Positions 1 through 10,662 of a DNA stretch of 64,000 bases are shown here, piece by piece. A program made the position numbers and the translations under genes. The notes under the pieces are model-generated. The model searched no databases. It worked only from the letters and a program-made list of their open reading frames with translations, and had not been told where the DNA came from. Positions within the stretch are counted from its first letter, which is position 1. Each line of letters begins with the position of its first letter. The DNA comes from Diplonema japonicum (lineage: Eukaryota; Euglenozoa; Diplonemea; Diplonemida; Diplonemidae), in NCBI GenBank assembly GCA_964019335.1, contig OZ025706.1, positions 62,001-126,000 of the forward strand, given 5' to 3'.

Positions 1-1486
1 AGAAGAAGAATTTTACGCCTCATATCTCTAAAACCCCGTTTTAGCATCCCCTCGTGTCGGAGGGCACAGAAATTACCATTTCCTTCAAAAACAATGAAAT
101 CGTTTCGCAACACTTCAACAATAGTTCGCTGACTTTCGTTTTCGAAAAGTACAGGATTGACTAGAGATACAGGGCGTGAAAAAAAGGGGGGGATGAAACA
201 TATGTTCAGGAGGTGTAAGGTGTTGTTCCTACCCTTCCCTGCCAGCCATCATTTGCTGATAGAAAAAAAAGACAGATAGAAAAAAAAAAAAAAAAACCTC
301 AGAAAAGACGAAAGGTTAAATTAGGCCCATCACTTGGTCCAAAAAAAAAAAATAAAAAAAAAAGGAAAACAAATATATGAGTTAAAGGAAGTCTTTGTGA
401 GACGCCCTCTTGTTCTCATGTTCTACCAAACAAATAAAAGAGTTAAAGGAGGCCGGTGTTTGCGGCGCCCTGCACAAAAACTGGCGATGACCGACGAGGA
501 GGTTCTTTATCCCCACCACCTGAAAAAAAAGGGGGGGGGGAACACCCAGTTTCCCCTGCCACTGTCCCCACTATATCTCAGCTTCTACGTTTTGGGAAGA
601 GAACGATAAACCAAAGCACTGGAGTGCTCTTCCCACAGTGCCTTCGGCCTTAGCATGGGAGAAAAAGGGGAAACAAAATAAACATTTAAAGTTTGCGTTT
701 TCGCGCTCACCAGCATGTCCCACGGCTAAAAAAAGATGAAAGATGAGATAAAGGAGGTTCCTGCCTTTTGGGAACGCCCCCCTTTGTCCCTAATTATCAA
801 CCCAAATAAAAGTCCGCTCTAACGTACTGTGTCAGGCAGTGGTCCCTATGAGGGGGCCTGTGATCAACGAACTGCGCCGCCTCTTAAGGCAGTAATGCCT
901 CATATCTCTTAGCAACACGGCGGCCCACATAACATTTTCCTTTAATATTTTCAAAAAGAAAATTACATTTTTGTGAAACTTTTGCATGTTCCCTTTCGCC
1001 TAGCCCTAGCGCGAATTCAGCAACGAAAAAAAAAAAAAGAAGGAAAAAAAAATAGTAAAAATAAAAATAAAAAGTACAGCTGGCACTTTTAATTCTATAA
1101 AAAAAAAGGACACCTCTCTCTATAAAATCTCTGTAAACACATCTTTACCTTTTCAACTGCATTTTCCAATACAACTTATTGGCGCTCCACTCAGGCCGTC
1201 GTCTCTGTGCAATAAAAAAAATATATAAAAAAAAGGAGGCACGTTACGTAAACACGCACGTTGGTGTGAGCTTTAAAGGTGAAGCTGAAACGCGTCTCAG
1301 ACTAGGCGGGGCCACACACCCGTAGGCATCAGATCTGGGGGTGGGCCTTTTTTTTTTTTTTTTTTTTTCTTCTTATTTTCGCCCGTTAACTAAAACGTAC
1401 ACGGCTTCCGGGAGTAATAAAAAAAAAAACGATTTTCGTTCTTTACCTCTTCTTTTTCTTTCCTTTTTTTCCCCCCTTTTTTCTTT
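1..1486. other. Intergenic region downstream of the kinase gene
   Basis: No coding gene is seen. The stretch is A- and T-homopolymer rich (for example a T run near 1349-1368). It holds three short hairpin repeat units (about 379-412, 440-476 and 746-786), described separately. The short open frames at 334-653 cross these repeats and homopolymers and have no protein-like composition. The kinase gene upstream (minus strand) ends at 1487, so its 3' UTR must lie at the right end of this stretch. I could not place a polyadenylation site. Confidence 0.6.
379..786. repeat. Three hairpin repeat units (GAGTTAAAGGAGG type)
   Basis: Units at 379-412, 440-476 and 746-786 share the order GAGWTAAAGGARG, an inverted-repeat stem, a loop, the second stem arm, then CGCCC. 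The stem sequences differ but remain complementary: GTCT/AGAC in the first, GCCG/CGGC in the second, GTTCC/GGAAC in the third. The first two are in tandem, about 60 bp apart, each preceded by ACAAATA. Related copies are at 42549 and 60695. The function is unknown; they could be a structured RNA motif, a small element end or a processing signal. Confidence 0.55.
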
Positions 1487-3688
1487 TTAAAGGTGTGTAT
1501 TGATTAAGAGGGCGGTTAGAACAAAAATAGCGATGAGGAGGAGGAGGATCAAAATCTTTTTCTTATGTCCCTTGACGAATGTAAGGAGGCCTGACTCCTC
1601 CTTCATGAAAGGGATGACGGGGATGGGCTTATCATCGGCAATATCCAACATGGGTGCAGGAGGGGTGGTCTCTGCGGACCCCGGGACACCACTGTCAATT
1701 CTACTCACCATCGTCTCGTCAGCCGCGTTTACACTAAACGCGATCCCGTTCACAAGGTCGTTCTCGCTGATGGAGTCCGAATGAGGAGTTTCGGCCATTT
1801 CAGGAAGTATATTGATAAGGCTCAGGCAGCTCCCGACAAGGTGCTTCGTGATCTCTCGCTTCTCCTCATTAAGACCCACGTTCTCCATTGTGCCCGGCTT
1901 GCTCGCTGCGATTCTCTTGCTGCCCTGTATTTTTTTTTTTTTTTTTTTTTTTCCCCTTCCTCCCCATTCAACACACCACTGATTTTCGCGATTTGTTCGT
2001 TGTAAACGAAGTACCCGACATGCTGCTGATGGAGGCCTGTGGAGGTGTACATAATTGAGACAACGTACCTTATCGTTAAATGGGTATTTCCTTGTCTTCC
2101 GCTTCCCTCTGCTGTTGACGGGCGAGGGTGCGTACGAGGTCTCCACGAGGCTGTGCTCGAACACTGTCGACGCTCCGAAGCTCATCTGCGATGTGGTCTC
2201 GTTGCCGTAGACATCCCTGTGCTCGTGCTGCACCTCTGCCACATGCGGGATGATCAGGCTGTTCTTATGGTGTACCACCAACGGAGAGTGGATCCCATTT
2301 GGGGCAGGCGACATTGCAGCTTCCGACCGCTGCCCTTGGTACAGCGCCTTCTCAGTTGATGCCACCGACACACGGCTGCCGTAGTCACCTTCCTCGTCTT
2401 CCTCCTCTTCGCTCGTGCCGCAATCAAGATATTGATGTTCAATGAGTTCCGTACAACTGGGCCTATCCTCCGGAAGCTTGTTGAAACACGGGACGAGAAA
2501 CTTCACAAGATCCTCGCCCCAGTACGAAGGGAGCGGCGGGAGGGGCGCGTCGCTTCCGATGATCTTCATCAGCTTGAACGTCACTGTCGTGATGTAACCA
2601 AACGGCGGGCCTGCTGTGAACATCTCCATCACGGTGCACCCCAAGCTCCACACGTCGCAAGGCATGCCCCCGCCTGAGCCGTTGATCACCTCGGGTGCCA
2701 TCCACGCTGGCGTTCCTTTCAGGTCCTCCTGTTCCTCTTTGTCTTTGTCGACATTCTTATTCACGTCCACAATGAAAGTTGCAGTCCCAAAGTCTGCCAG
2801 CTTGCACACCCCTCCTACTGTTAGCAGCACGTTGGCGCCTTTCACGTCCCTGTGGATAACATTGTTCGCATGCAGGTACTCCAGAGCGTTCAGGATCTGC
2901 CGCGTGTAGTTCGTGACCGTCATCTCAGACAAACTACCGAACTCCGCTAGCAATGCCGCAATGGAACCGCCAGGTACGAACTCCATGAAGATGTTGATGG
3001 TGGACCCGACCCGTTCCGTGCACAGGTATTGCACGATGTTGTCGTGCTTCAAGGCCTTCATGACCTTGATCTCGTGCTGCAGGTCGGTGAGCTTGGCCGC
3101 GATGTTGAGGTCCCTGGCGCAGAACTCGATGGTTTTGACCGCCATGAGCTTCCCTGAGTCTTGATTGAGCCCGAGGCTGACCTTGCCCCATGCTCCCGCA
3201 CCGAGAAATTTTCCGCGCTTCCATCGCAGTTTCGCGGCGTCCTTCCTTAAGGGATTGGGCGATGCAGGTGGGGGCGTGGCGTGGGGTGAGTTAAGTGTAG
3301 GTGGTGCAAGTTGTGACGGCACAGGCATCGTGTGCAACACAGAGACACGAGTTGGAGAGGTTCTGGGCGACGATACGACAGATTTGGGTGAGACAGGGCG
3401 GCTGCATTGAGATTGCCTCGGTGAACTAGACCGATTACAGAATTGATTCCCGTTGCGGGAGAGCAGCGTTGGTGACCCTATGTACTCCTCATTATCAGCG
3501 CTCCTACATGATCGCTTCGAGGGACTGAACGACGGCTTCCTCCTGCACGGTGTTCGAAAAAGATATTAAATATACATCGCATACCTATTGAAGCTGTGGC
3601 TCCTCCCAAGGTCACTGCCACGAGTTTTGCCCAGCGACGAGGCCGTCGAGGCCCGAGGAAGAGATGCTGCAGCTGAGTTCCTCCCCAT
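1487..3688 (-). CDS. MAP3K/STE11-like Ser/Thr protein kinase with C-terminal membrane anchor
   Basis: Three exons: 3688-3585, 3542-2069 and 1924-1487, giving 671 residues. Introns are 42 bp (GTATGC...CAG) and 144 bp (GTACGT...A23 TACAG). The ATG at 3688 was chosen because a strong acceptor (CTTTTTCAG) lies just upstream. An N-terminal Ser/Pro/Arg-rich tail of about 140 residues precedes the kinase domain (about 140-405). That domain has the Gly loop GAGAWGKV, the VAIK-type lysine in MAVKTIEF, the catalytic loop HRDVKGANVL, DFG and the GTPAWMAPEV P+1 segment. HRDVKGAN is typical of MAP3Ks. The C terminus carries a Lys-rich patch and then an LILLLLIAIFVLTALLI hydrophobic segment ending five residues before the stop, the architecture of a tail-anchored protein facing the cytosol. 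Membrane tethering of a MAP3K is unusual. The 144-bp intron is a multiple of three and open, so it could be mistaken for coding sequence; its poly-Lys translation argues that it is an intron. Confidence 0.85.
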
Positions 3689-3815
3689 ATCGGCTCCTCG
3701 CGTCACACATCTCCTTCCCAACCCAGCTCTGAAAAAGTTAATACATTGAAATTGTAAATACACCATGCTTATTAGGGTACTGTTAAGAGGGTTTTTTAAA
3801 TACAAGGTAAGTGTT

Positions 3816-5385
3816 TTAAGCACCGAACATTTTCCTTGGCTTGATGGGGCCGGCTTTTTTCAATTGGTTGAAACGGTCCTGCTCTTGCTGCTTTTTACGA
3901 TTTGCGGCGTGTTTCTCCTCCTCGGCTTTTCGGAAAGCCAACCGTTCTTTTGTGAGATCCAACCATTTCGCATGCGCGAATGCCTCGCGTTTCTGGTGCT
4001 GCTTGTTGTGGAGCACAGGGTTAAGGGTGAAGGTGGACACGAGGTGAGCGACGTGGAAGGCTAGCTGATGCGATATGATCAAGGCTGGCTTGTTGGTGAC
4101 CCGGGTGCCAGAGGGGTCGAGGGATGGAAGGGTAAAGGTGAACCGTGCTCCAGGTACATGCTCATCAAAGAAAGCTGCTGTCCTTGCATTGTTGGTCTGT
4201 GTCTTGAGCTCTGTTTGATATGCTTGCGTTTCGCGCCACGTTCTCTCCTTTGTTGTGAGAAACTGGTCGCTTATGTGAAGCGACACGAAACACTTCTGTG
4301 ACACAAGCCAGTCTAGCACTCGAAGCACGTTGCTGTTAAAGATCCCACCCCCGACAGCCGCTTCCTTGCATTCTGTCATCAGCCTGAGATCCGCCTCTCC
4401 CTTCCAATCCCGCTTTATCTTTTTCGTGCTGCACACCACACACCCATCCTTCCCGGCATTGGGTAGCACATGCCGTCCCACATCAGGGCACTCTTCCTTC
4501 ACAATCTCAGCGGCTACCTGTCAATTGTCGTAGCAAACACGGCTTTGCATACCTCATCACGGCACAGTGACAACACGAACCTGCTTTGCTTGCAGTCTTC
4601 CAACACCATCTCAATCTCCACCAAGTCCTCCGTTGGGGAGGCCGTGAAGTACTCATACGCCATTTGGAAGAACTATTTTTTTTTTTTTTTTTTTTTTTCC
4701 CTGGGAAGAAAAAAAATTAACATACGTTGTGTCTCTTCCTCAGCTGCAGTGTTATGAGGCAGTACTTGACGTTTGTCATGCCTGTGGCGTACACGCTGAA
4801 GATGTTGCAACCGTCTTTGTAAATGAGCGAGTCATCGTGCTGTGCTACACCCCCAGCCTTGGGCACCCCGAATCCTGTGTAGGTGAAGTTGTCGTCAAGG
4901 CAGTCCAGGATCGAGGCTGTGTACACCTTGGCTATGTTGTCATTTGAGGCAGTCCCGTGCCACCACGTGGCAGCGAACAGCACTGTCAGGATGAGACCGC
5001 AGATCAACAATGCCACGCTCTCCTTGGGCCGCTCTTTTATTTTTGTGGTGTCTTCTGTACTTGTCTTCAGGTCCATATCCATATCCATATCCATATCCAT
5101 ATCCATATCCATATCCATATCCATATCCATATCCATATCCATATCCATATCCATATCCATGCCCAAGTCCATGTCCGTATCTGTATCTGTGCCTGAATCT
5201 GTATCTATGCCCACGCCCATGTCAGCATCAATGCCCACCTCAGTCTCTCCCTGCATTCCCCCCTCTTCGAAGTCTTCGTCCACAAACCTGTTACTGGGAT
5301 CATCATCATCCTCATCGAAGTCCTCGATGCTGTACCCCCTGCATGCCAGCAGCATGGTGCACATCACCAACAGGTGAAACCTCAT
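3816..5385 (-). CDS. CCDC47: CCDC47 (calumin)-like ER membrane protein
   Basis: Exons 5385-4726, 4672-4553 and 4517-3816 give 493 residues, close to animal CCDC47 (about 480). Introns are 53 bp (GTATGT...A23 TAG) and 35 bp (GTATGC...CAG). Order: signal peptide (LLVMCTMLLACRGYS), strongly acidic luminal domain, a Met-Asp dipeptide run, one membrane segment (VALLICGLILTVLFAATWW) and a cytosolic domain. The cytosolic part matches CCDC47 at the SVHFSDQF-like block (here SLHISDQF), the FTF-P block and a long basic coiled coil at the C terminus. In animals CCDC47 is part of the PAT/multipass translocon machinery at the ER; the same role here is inferred. Its stop is 127 bp from the kinase ATG on the same strand. 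The Met-Asp run comes from a hexanucleotide microsatellite. Confidence 0.85.
5070..5160 (-). repeat. Hexanucleotide microsatellite (ATGGAT)n inside CCDC47-like gene
   Basis: About 15 near-perfect copies of ATATCC on the plus strand, read on the coding strand as ATGGAT, encode alternating Met-Asp. Flanking imperfect units (Met-Gly, Thr-Asp) at 5160-5220 look like older diverged copies. Because the unit is a multiple of three, copy-number change preserves frame and only lengthens the acidic luminal segment. Confidence 0.95.
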
Positions 5386-5439
5386 GTTTATGGCCTGTGA
5401 TACGTGTGGTCTGTCACGCGATGGGGTGGTGTATACAAG

Positions 5440-6240
5440 TCACAACAGCAGCCTAGCAGGACTCACGCTAGGAGACTGCGGTTCGTCGGCTATGTCCAGC
5501 CGTCGCATGAGGTAGTCTTTATGTTGGTCAAGCTTCCTGTCGAAGCTCTCTGAAGGGTAGGGAGGGGTGATGGCAGGAGCCTGTTTAAGGCGTTGCAAGA
5601 TGGGCGTCACCGGGGAGTCTTCCCTTTGTGGCGTGTAGAGGGAGAGGGTAGTGGGGTTCCAGTTGATCCCGTTCCGCCGGACAACATATGTGGGCGACGG
5701 GGGCTGGCGGGAGGGTGTGGTCACCAGATCTTTGACGTCAGCTTCCAGTTTGGCGTGCTTCTTGCACAGGCTCTCCATGATGCCCATGAGCTTTGTGTTG
5801 GTGGTGGACACGGCGAGGCCTTCGCTGGCGAAGGTGCGGGACTTGATTTCGTTCTCTTTGGCGAGGAAGGAGTTCCCCTCCTGCAGCACGGCGATGGTGT
5901 TGCGGAGGTCTTGGATCTCTTGCTGCTGTGTGTTGCGCTGCCTCTGTAGAGTCTCTGACAGTTGGTTCTTGTCAGCTTGCAGCTCCTGGATGCGAGACGT
6001 AAGTGCTGCAAGGGGGTCGGTCCCCACCCTTGTCTCCTCTACACGCGGTAGCACCGCAGACGGGGTGTGCGATGCCTCTGCAGGAGCAAGATCACCATAA
6101 CTCGTGCCCATAATGGTTTTCATCATTTCCGCATGGTTTTTACACTGCTCCAAAGCCGCTGCGGCTGGGCTCCCCACACACCCCAAGGAGGGCACAGGTA
6201 CCCTTCCCGGCGAGAGGTCCTTGTAGCTTAGCTGTGCCAT
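5440..6240 (-). CDS. Coiled-coil protein of unknown function
   Basis: A single-exon reading of 266 residues starting at the ATG at 6240. The frame extends further upstream only through a poly-T/poly-Phe stretch that looks like a leader, so I reject the longer start. Residues about 85-180 form heptad-rich coiled coil (QELQADKNQLSETLQ and following). The C-terminal third is Pro/Ser-rich with several SP and TP sites. I do not recognise the family. A possible 5' splice site (AGC|GTGAGT near 5466) close to the end means the last few residues could differ. The gene ends 54 bp from the CCDC47 start, the tightest spacing in the window apart from that at 57346-57437. Confidence 0.65.
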   Translation of the reverse strand: MAQLSYKDLSPGRVPVPSLGCVGSPAAAALEQCKNHAEMMKTIMGTSYGDLAPAEASHTPSAVLPRVEETRVGTDPLAALTSRIQELQADKNQLSETLQRQRNTQQQEIQDLRNTIAVLQEGNSFLAKENEIKSRTFASEGLAVSTTNTKLMGIMESLCKKHAKLEADVKDLVTTPSRQPPSPTYVVRRNGINWNPTTLSLYTPQREDSPVTPILQRLKQAPAITPPYPSESFDRKLDQHKDYLMRRLDIADEPQSPSVSPARLLL

Positions 6241-7639
6241 GCGCCGTCCTTTTGCTTGTTTAAGGTGATATTGGAAGGAATAATCAAAAAGTGAGTGGAA
6301 CAAAAACGAAAAAAAAAAAAAAAAAAAAAAGAAGAAGAAGAAAAAGGTGTCGTAAATAGATATTTGAGCCAAGGAAGTCTCTAGGTTTCAGCAGCATGAG
6401 TTGAATTTAACAAATGTAAAACACCCCACTCCTTTAAAAAAAAAAAAAAAGAATCTTCCCAAACGATGGGTTCTATCCATATATATATGCCTGCCTTTTT
6501 TCTTTTTTAAATTCTGGGTGGAGGAAAAGATGGTCCCATTATTGCCTAAATGCTTTCTTGACTTTTAGATTTCAGAGGGACATTCACTTGGGCGAGGGCC
6601 ACCAAAAAACTAGTTTGGCGCTCCATTTGTTTGTGCGCACGAGCGGAATTTTACCTAATAAAATAGCTCATTACGCTGCCATCAACTAGTTTTTAGTCTC
6701 GACAATAATATTGTTAAAACAAAAAAAAAAGAAGAAAAAAAAGATACACAGAAAAAATACACAGGAAAAAAAAAGGGGGTGTGTGCAAATGTTTCTTCTT
6801 TTTTTTTTTTTGTTTACACGCAGCAGGAAATCGGGACAACAAAAAAAAAAAAAAACGGGCATTAAGAAGATAAATCACACCATGCTAGGTGGCGGGAGCA
6901 AGGGCTTTTTTTTTTTCTCTTTTTTTTTTTTTAGGGGTAATTCACTTTCGGTTAACCCAAGTAAAGTGCTGAAATTCACTTAATACCCAAAACCGGTTTT
7001 TTGAAATCTGCCGAATATCGCTGAAAATAGTGGCTTCACCTGTCTGGTGAGCGACACTCTGAAGGCTTGCGCACAAGCAAAGAATAGTTCGCCAATTTCT
7101 TTTTTTTTTTTTTTTTTCTTTTTGCTTTATTTTCAAGTTTCCCTTTGCCCTAATTTTGGGTACAAAGTGAATTTTCGACTTTTTTTGTATAAGTGAATTT
7201 CAGTACTTTTTTTTTGGGTACTAACCCCCCCCATTTTCTTTCTTGAAAGAAACAAATAAAAAAATAAAAAAAAAAGGTTTTTTCTTTTTTTCTAAATGGG
7301 GTACGAGGTATACCTGTTTTTTTTTCTTCTTCTTTCTATATAAGATAAATTCACTTTTTGTTAGTTTTTTCACACATATGACCCATTTAGAAAAAAAAGC
7401 TTACCCACGTTTTTAAAAGGAAAATGATTTTCTTTTCTCTTTTTTGGGATGGGGGAGGGTACCAGGTGATATCGCTTGAAAAGGAAGGAGGGATCATAAA
7501 AAAAAAAAAAAAAAAAAAAAAGGGAAACTAGTTTTTCTTTTCTTTTTTTCCTTCTTTCCTTTGATTAAAAATAAAAAAAAACACAAAGATCAACACTCAG
7601 CTAGGTTTCTTTTTCCCGTCTCCCCTCCCCTCCTTTTTC
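6241..7639. other. Intergenic, homopolymer-rich, with one dispersed repeat
   Basis: No gene is supported. The stretch contains many A, T and AG runs, and a 103-bp dispersed repeat at 6608-6710 shared with 40169-40272. The right part (7080-7600) is almost wholly low-complexity T/A sequence. The 3' UTR of the Stealth gene (ends 7640) and the 5' leader of the coiled-coil gene must lie at the two ends. Confidence 0.6.
6608..6710. repeat. Dispersed repeat copy 1 (ACTAGT-ended)
   Basis: Shares 37 consecutive identical bases (6654-6690 with 40215-40251) with a second copy at 40169-40272, plus diverged flanks. Both ends carry an imperfect inverted repeat (AACTAGTTTGGCGC at the left, GCTGCCATCAACTAGT at the right), with an internal GAGC/GCTC stem and TATTTTA/TAAAAT pairing in this copy. 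It could be a MITE-like element or a structured RNA; I see no target-site duplication. Confidence 0.75.
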
Positions 7640-10494
7640 TTAAATCTCTTTACTGTCCAACTCCCACGGGGCTGGCTTAGGGACTATTTTCTGGAGCATA
7701 AATATGAGCTTGTCGATAATGATTGGAGAGACCTTTTGTTTAAATAAAATAAAATCTTATTCCTACCCTTCGCGCATACCTTTTCTGAGTAGTCATCATT
7801 GAGGCAGGCAAAACGTGTCACCCCGTCGCTGAGCCGGCTGTACATCTTCTCTGTATCAGTGGTGTCCTTGACCATTGTGAAGTAGCCCTGCTTGCTTGAA
7901 GCGGTAGAGTACTTTTTAACAACAGAATTCAACGCTTGTGTGATGTCTTCCCTGCAAGACTCCTTCAGTGCCGTTACCTTGACGCCTGATGCAGCTGCCT
8001 CCGTGCACACTGGGGTCAGAAGTTCCCCCAGCTCCTTCTTTTTCTTCTCAGACCATTTCGCAGGGTGCTGTCCCGCTATGCGGCACATGATGTCTGTGAT
8101 GCCCACATCACCCAGGCTCGTTTCCAGCCCCCCTAGCACGAGCTTCGATGTCCCCAGCAGCACGTCCTCGCTCAGCGACTGCATGAACCACGCGTACCCG
8201 AAGTTGGGCTCGAAGTCTCTCGGTGTTCTGAACTTGTTCCTGTTCAGGTCCTTGAACTCCTCTGCAAACTCCCGCCTCACCTCCGCCTGCAGTATCTTGT
8301 CAAACACCGGTGGAACATGTGCCTGTGACAACCACGTCATCTCGGGTAATCTGAAGTAGTTCTCGACCACTTTCTTGGTGTGCACCAGCGAGTCTTTGTA
8401 CGGCCCTGTTTTATGCGCGCTCGCCCTAAACTTCACCCTGTAGTACTGAACTGTGCTCAGCAGGTTGTCCCCCAGCACAGCAGACGGCGGTGTCGGCCTC
8501 ACAACCATGAAGTCGTCGTCCATGGAGAGGTACCGCAGTGCGAGGTGCGGGATGCTCCACAGCCTCGACTGGATGGAGTTGCTGTTCAGCTGTGGGAGTT
8601 CATCCCCCGAGAAGATGGCGCTGTGCGGCACGTAAGACACATAAGGGTTGCTGTCGTTCAGCCAGTCAGGCTTCGGCGTCCCGCTCACCACCCAGATGTG
8701 CCGCACCCATGGCATGAACTTCCTGACGCTTCGCAGCCCATAGCGCAGCTGCCCCGTGTCTCGCGTTCTGCTCTTTCTTTTGTCTTCTCGCTTCTGGGAA
8801 TATTTAATAGTTTGCTCGATGAGCGCAGGGTCTGACCCGTTCACCCACGTGAAGACAACATCGAACCCAGAGCACCCCGGCAGCACCTCGTATGTCTTCG
8901 TTCCATTGTAGTGAGGGTAATCGCAATCCATGCCCAGCCACCCGTTGTGGCAGACACACCCTGCCTCTGTGCACACACCGTTGCCGCTGCACGTCCCGCA
9001 ACTACTGTCCAAACCGTCCAGCTTGATCTTAAGCTTGGGCTTCGGGGTGGTGACTGGCTGCAGAGCGGCTGCGGAGTCAGACTCCTTAAGGGTGCCCTGT
9101 ACCGCCTTCCGTAGACGCCTCGACATGATCTCGAGCGACTCTGACCATGCTGCGATGTCAGGCCGCTTTACAGAGCGGGCGCCGTCCAGTTCGAACTCGG
9201 ACGGGAAAGGGTAGATACGATGCAGGAAGGCCTTCACAAGCTCTCCGGACTCGGGGTTGTTCCACCCGTCGTTCACTGTAAAGAACATGTGCGGGTTCAT
9301 CACGTGCTCCGCCATTTTCTTGTACGCCGCACGGTAGTCGTCCTTCACGATGCAGAGCTGCGCGTCGAGGTCCCTGTTCCCCACGTGGTTCGAAAACCTG
9401 ATGTCGTTCTCGGCGCCCTTTTCGATCACAAGGTTGTGGTGCAGGAAGGGGATCAACACGTCGTCGTAGTACCTGAACTTCATCTTGCTGGCGGCCGTGA
9501 GCTCCTTCGGCCAGATATCCCACATCATAGCAAAAGCTTTCTTGGAGTACACGAAGGGTGCGTGCTTCACGAACTTCCTGGTGCGGTACCCGTGTCTGTC
9601 GCTGAGCATTCCGATAGTGTGGTACACAGACCCGAGCCATTGCTTCTGCCGCAGCCTCTTCAGACGCTTGTAGTCGTCTGTGCCACCATTGACGGTGTTC
9701 CCCTCGTGGTAGAGGCGGATGCCGCCATCGTCTGTAATGAGGTCTGACTGGTGCATGGGCTGTAAGGTGTGAGTTAAACTTAGCTGCCTGCATACTCTTC
9801 CTATTATGTAATCGTCGTTCATGTGGACGAAGATGTCAGTGAGCCCCTCTATCCTGTGCATGTTCTGCTCGATGACAGCAGAGTTGAAGGCAGGCTGCGC
9901 ATCTCTGTTAAGGCTGACGAGAAATCAAATGACATACTTTTGGATGATGCTGTTCTGGTCCACAAGCTTTACTCTGGGGTGCGATTTGTTCAACCATGTC
10001 GGCCAGTGCCCCGGTGCGACGATAAAAATGGTGCCGTTGTGCCATGGCAGGTTTGCTGCGAGGGATCTGAAGGAGTGTAAGAGCTCTTCGGTTTCTCGGT
10101 AGCGAGACTCAGAACCCTTCTTGCCGTTTTGCCTTCGGAGCTCCCGGAAGTCAGGGTCGCTGCCGTTGACCCAAGTGTAGACAATGCTAATGTTGCAGAA
10201 CTGGTCCCAGAAAGGGTCTGTTAGTGCTCTCTTTGATCGCCACCCAGGCCGCTCAAGGCTGTATGAGGTACTAAATGTAGACACAGATACTCCTTTAAGG
10301 TACCCCATGCTGACTAGGTTCATCATCACGCAGATCAGTGCTGCTACAAGAACCGTAGCGAACCAACCCCCATAGTTCAGCTTGCTCTCCTTTTTAGTAT
10401 CTGCCCTCCCGCTCTTTCGGAGATCAGCCCGCACCTCGGTCTCCCCTGCATCCTCATTAGGCTGCCGCCGGAGTACGGGCACCCGCGAGGTCAT
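7640..10494 (-). CDS. Stealth-family glycosyl-phosphotransferase with duplicated catalytic module
   Basis: Exons 10494-9938, 9904-7780 and 7732-7640 give 924 residues. Introns are 33 bp (GTATGT...AACAG) and 47 bp (GTATGC...AAAAG). The last exon restores the family's C terminus (CLNDDYSEKVSPIIIDKL...), which is lost if the second intron is read through. A type II membrane anchor (about residues 43-62) precedes two Stealth modules. The first begins NISIVYTWVNGSDP and runs to HMNDDYIIGR. After a spacer with an EGF-like Cys cluster (CGTCSGNGVCTEAGCVC) the second starts FDVVFTWVNGSDP and contains YLSMDDDFMVV and the conserved C-terminal blocks. Stealth proteins, including animal GNPTAB, transfer sugar-1-phosphate. 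A Golgi location is inferred from the anchor. Two modules in one chain is unusual; the first may be degenerate or have its own acceptor. Confidence 0.88.
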
Positions 10495-10662
10495 ATCATG
10501 AGGTGGGGGGCTTTGGTTGGTGCTAAAGAGGGGGGGGAAAAAAAAAACGAGGGTAAAAAAAATAGAAAAACTAAAACAGTTCCACGTTCAACGCACCGTG
10601 TAAAAGGGGAATGGGGAAGGGTGTAAGAAAAGTGTAAGAAAAAAAGGGGGAATAGAATATCT

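Noticed and set aside
1921-1960. Poly-Lys segment inside the kinase reading frame
   Set aside because: The frame stays open only because the intron is 144 bp. A GTACGT donor and TACAG acceptor bracket it, so it is intronic.
3341-3823. Start of the kinase at the GTG near 3340 or at the ATG near 3820
   Set aside because: GTG is not a plausible eukaryotic start. The upstream exon joins in frame through a 42-bp intron, and the ATG at 3688 follows a good acceptor; the frame before it is leader-like.
5010-5456. Plus-strand frames with Ile-Ser, Ile-His or Tyr-Pro repeats
   Set aside because: Shadows of the ATGGAT microsatellite. The minus frame has a signal peptide, membrane span and CCDC47 similarity.
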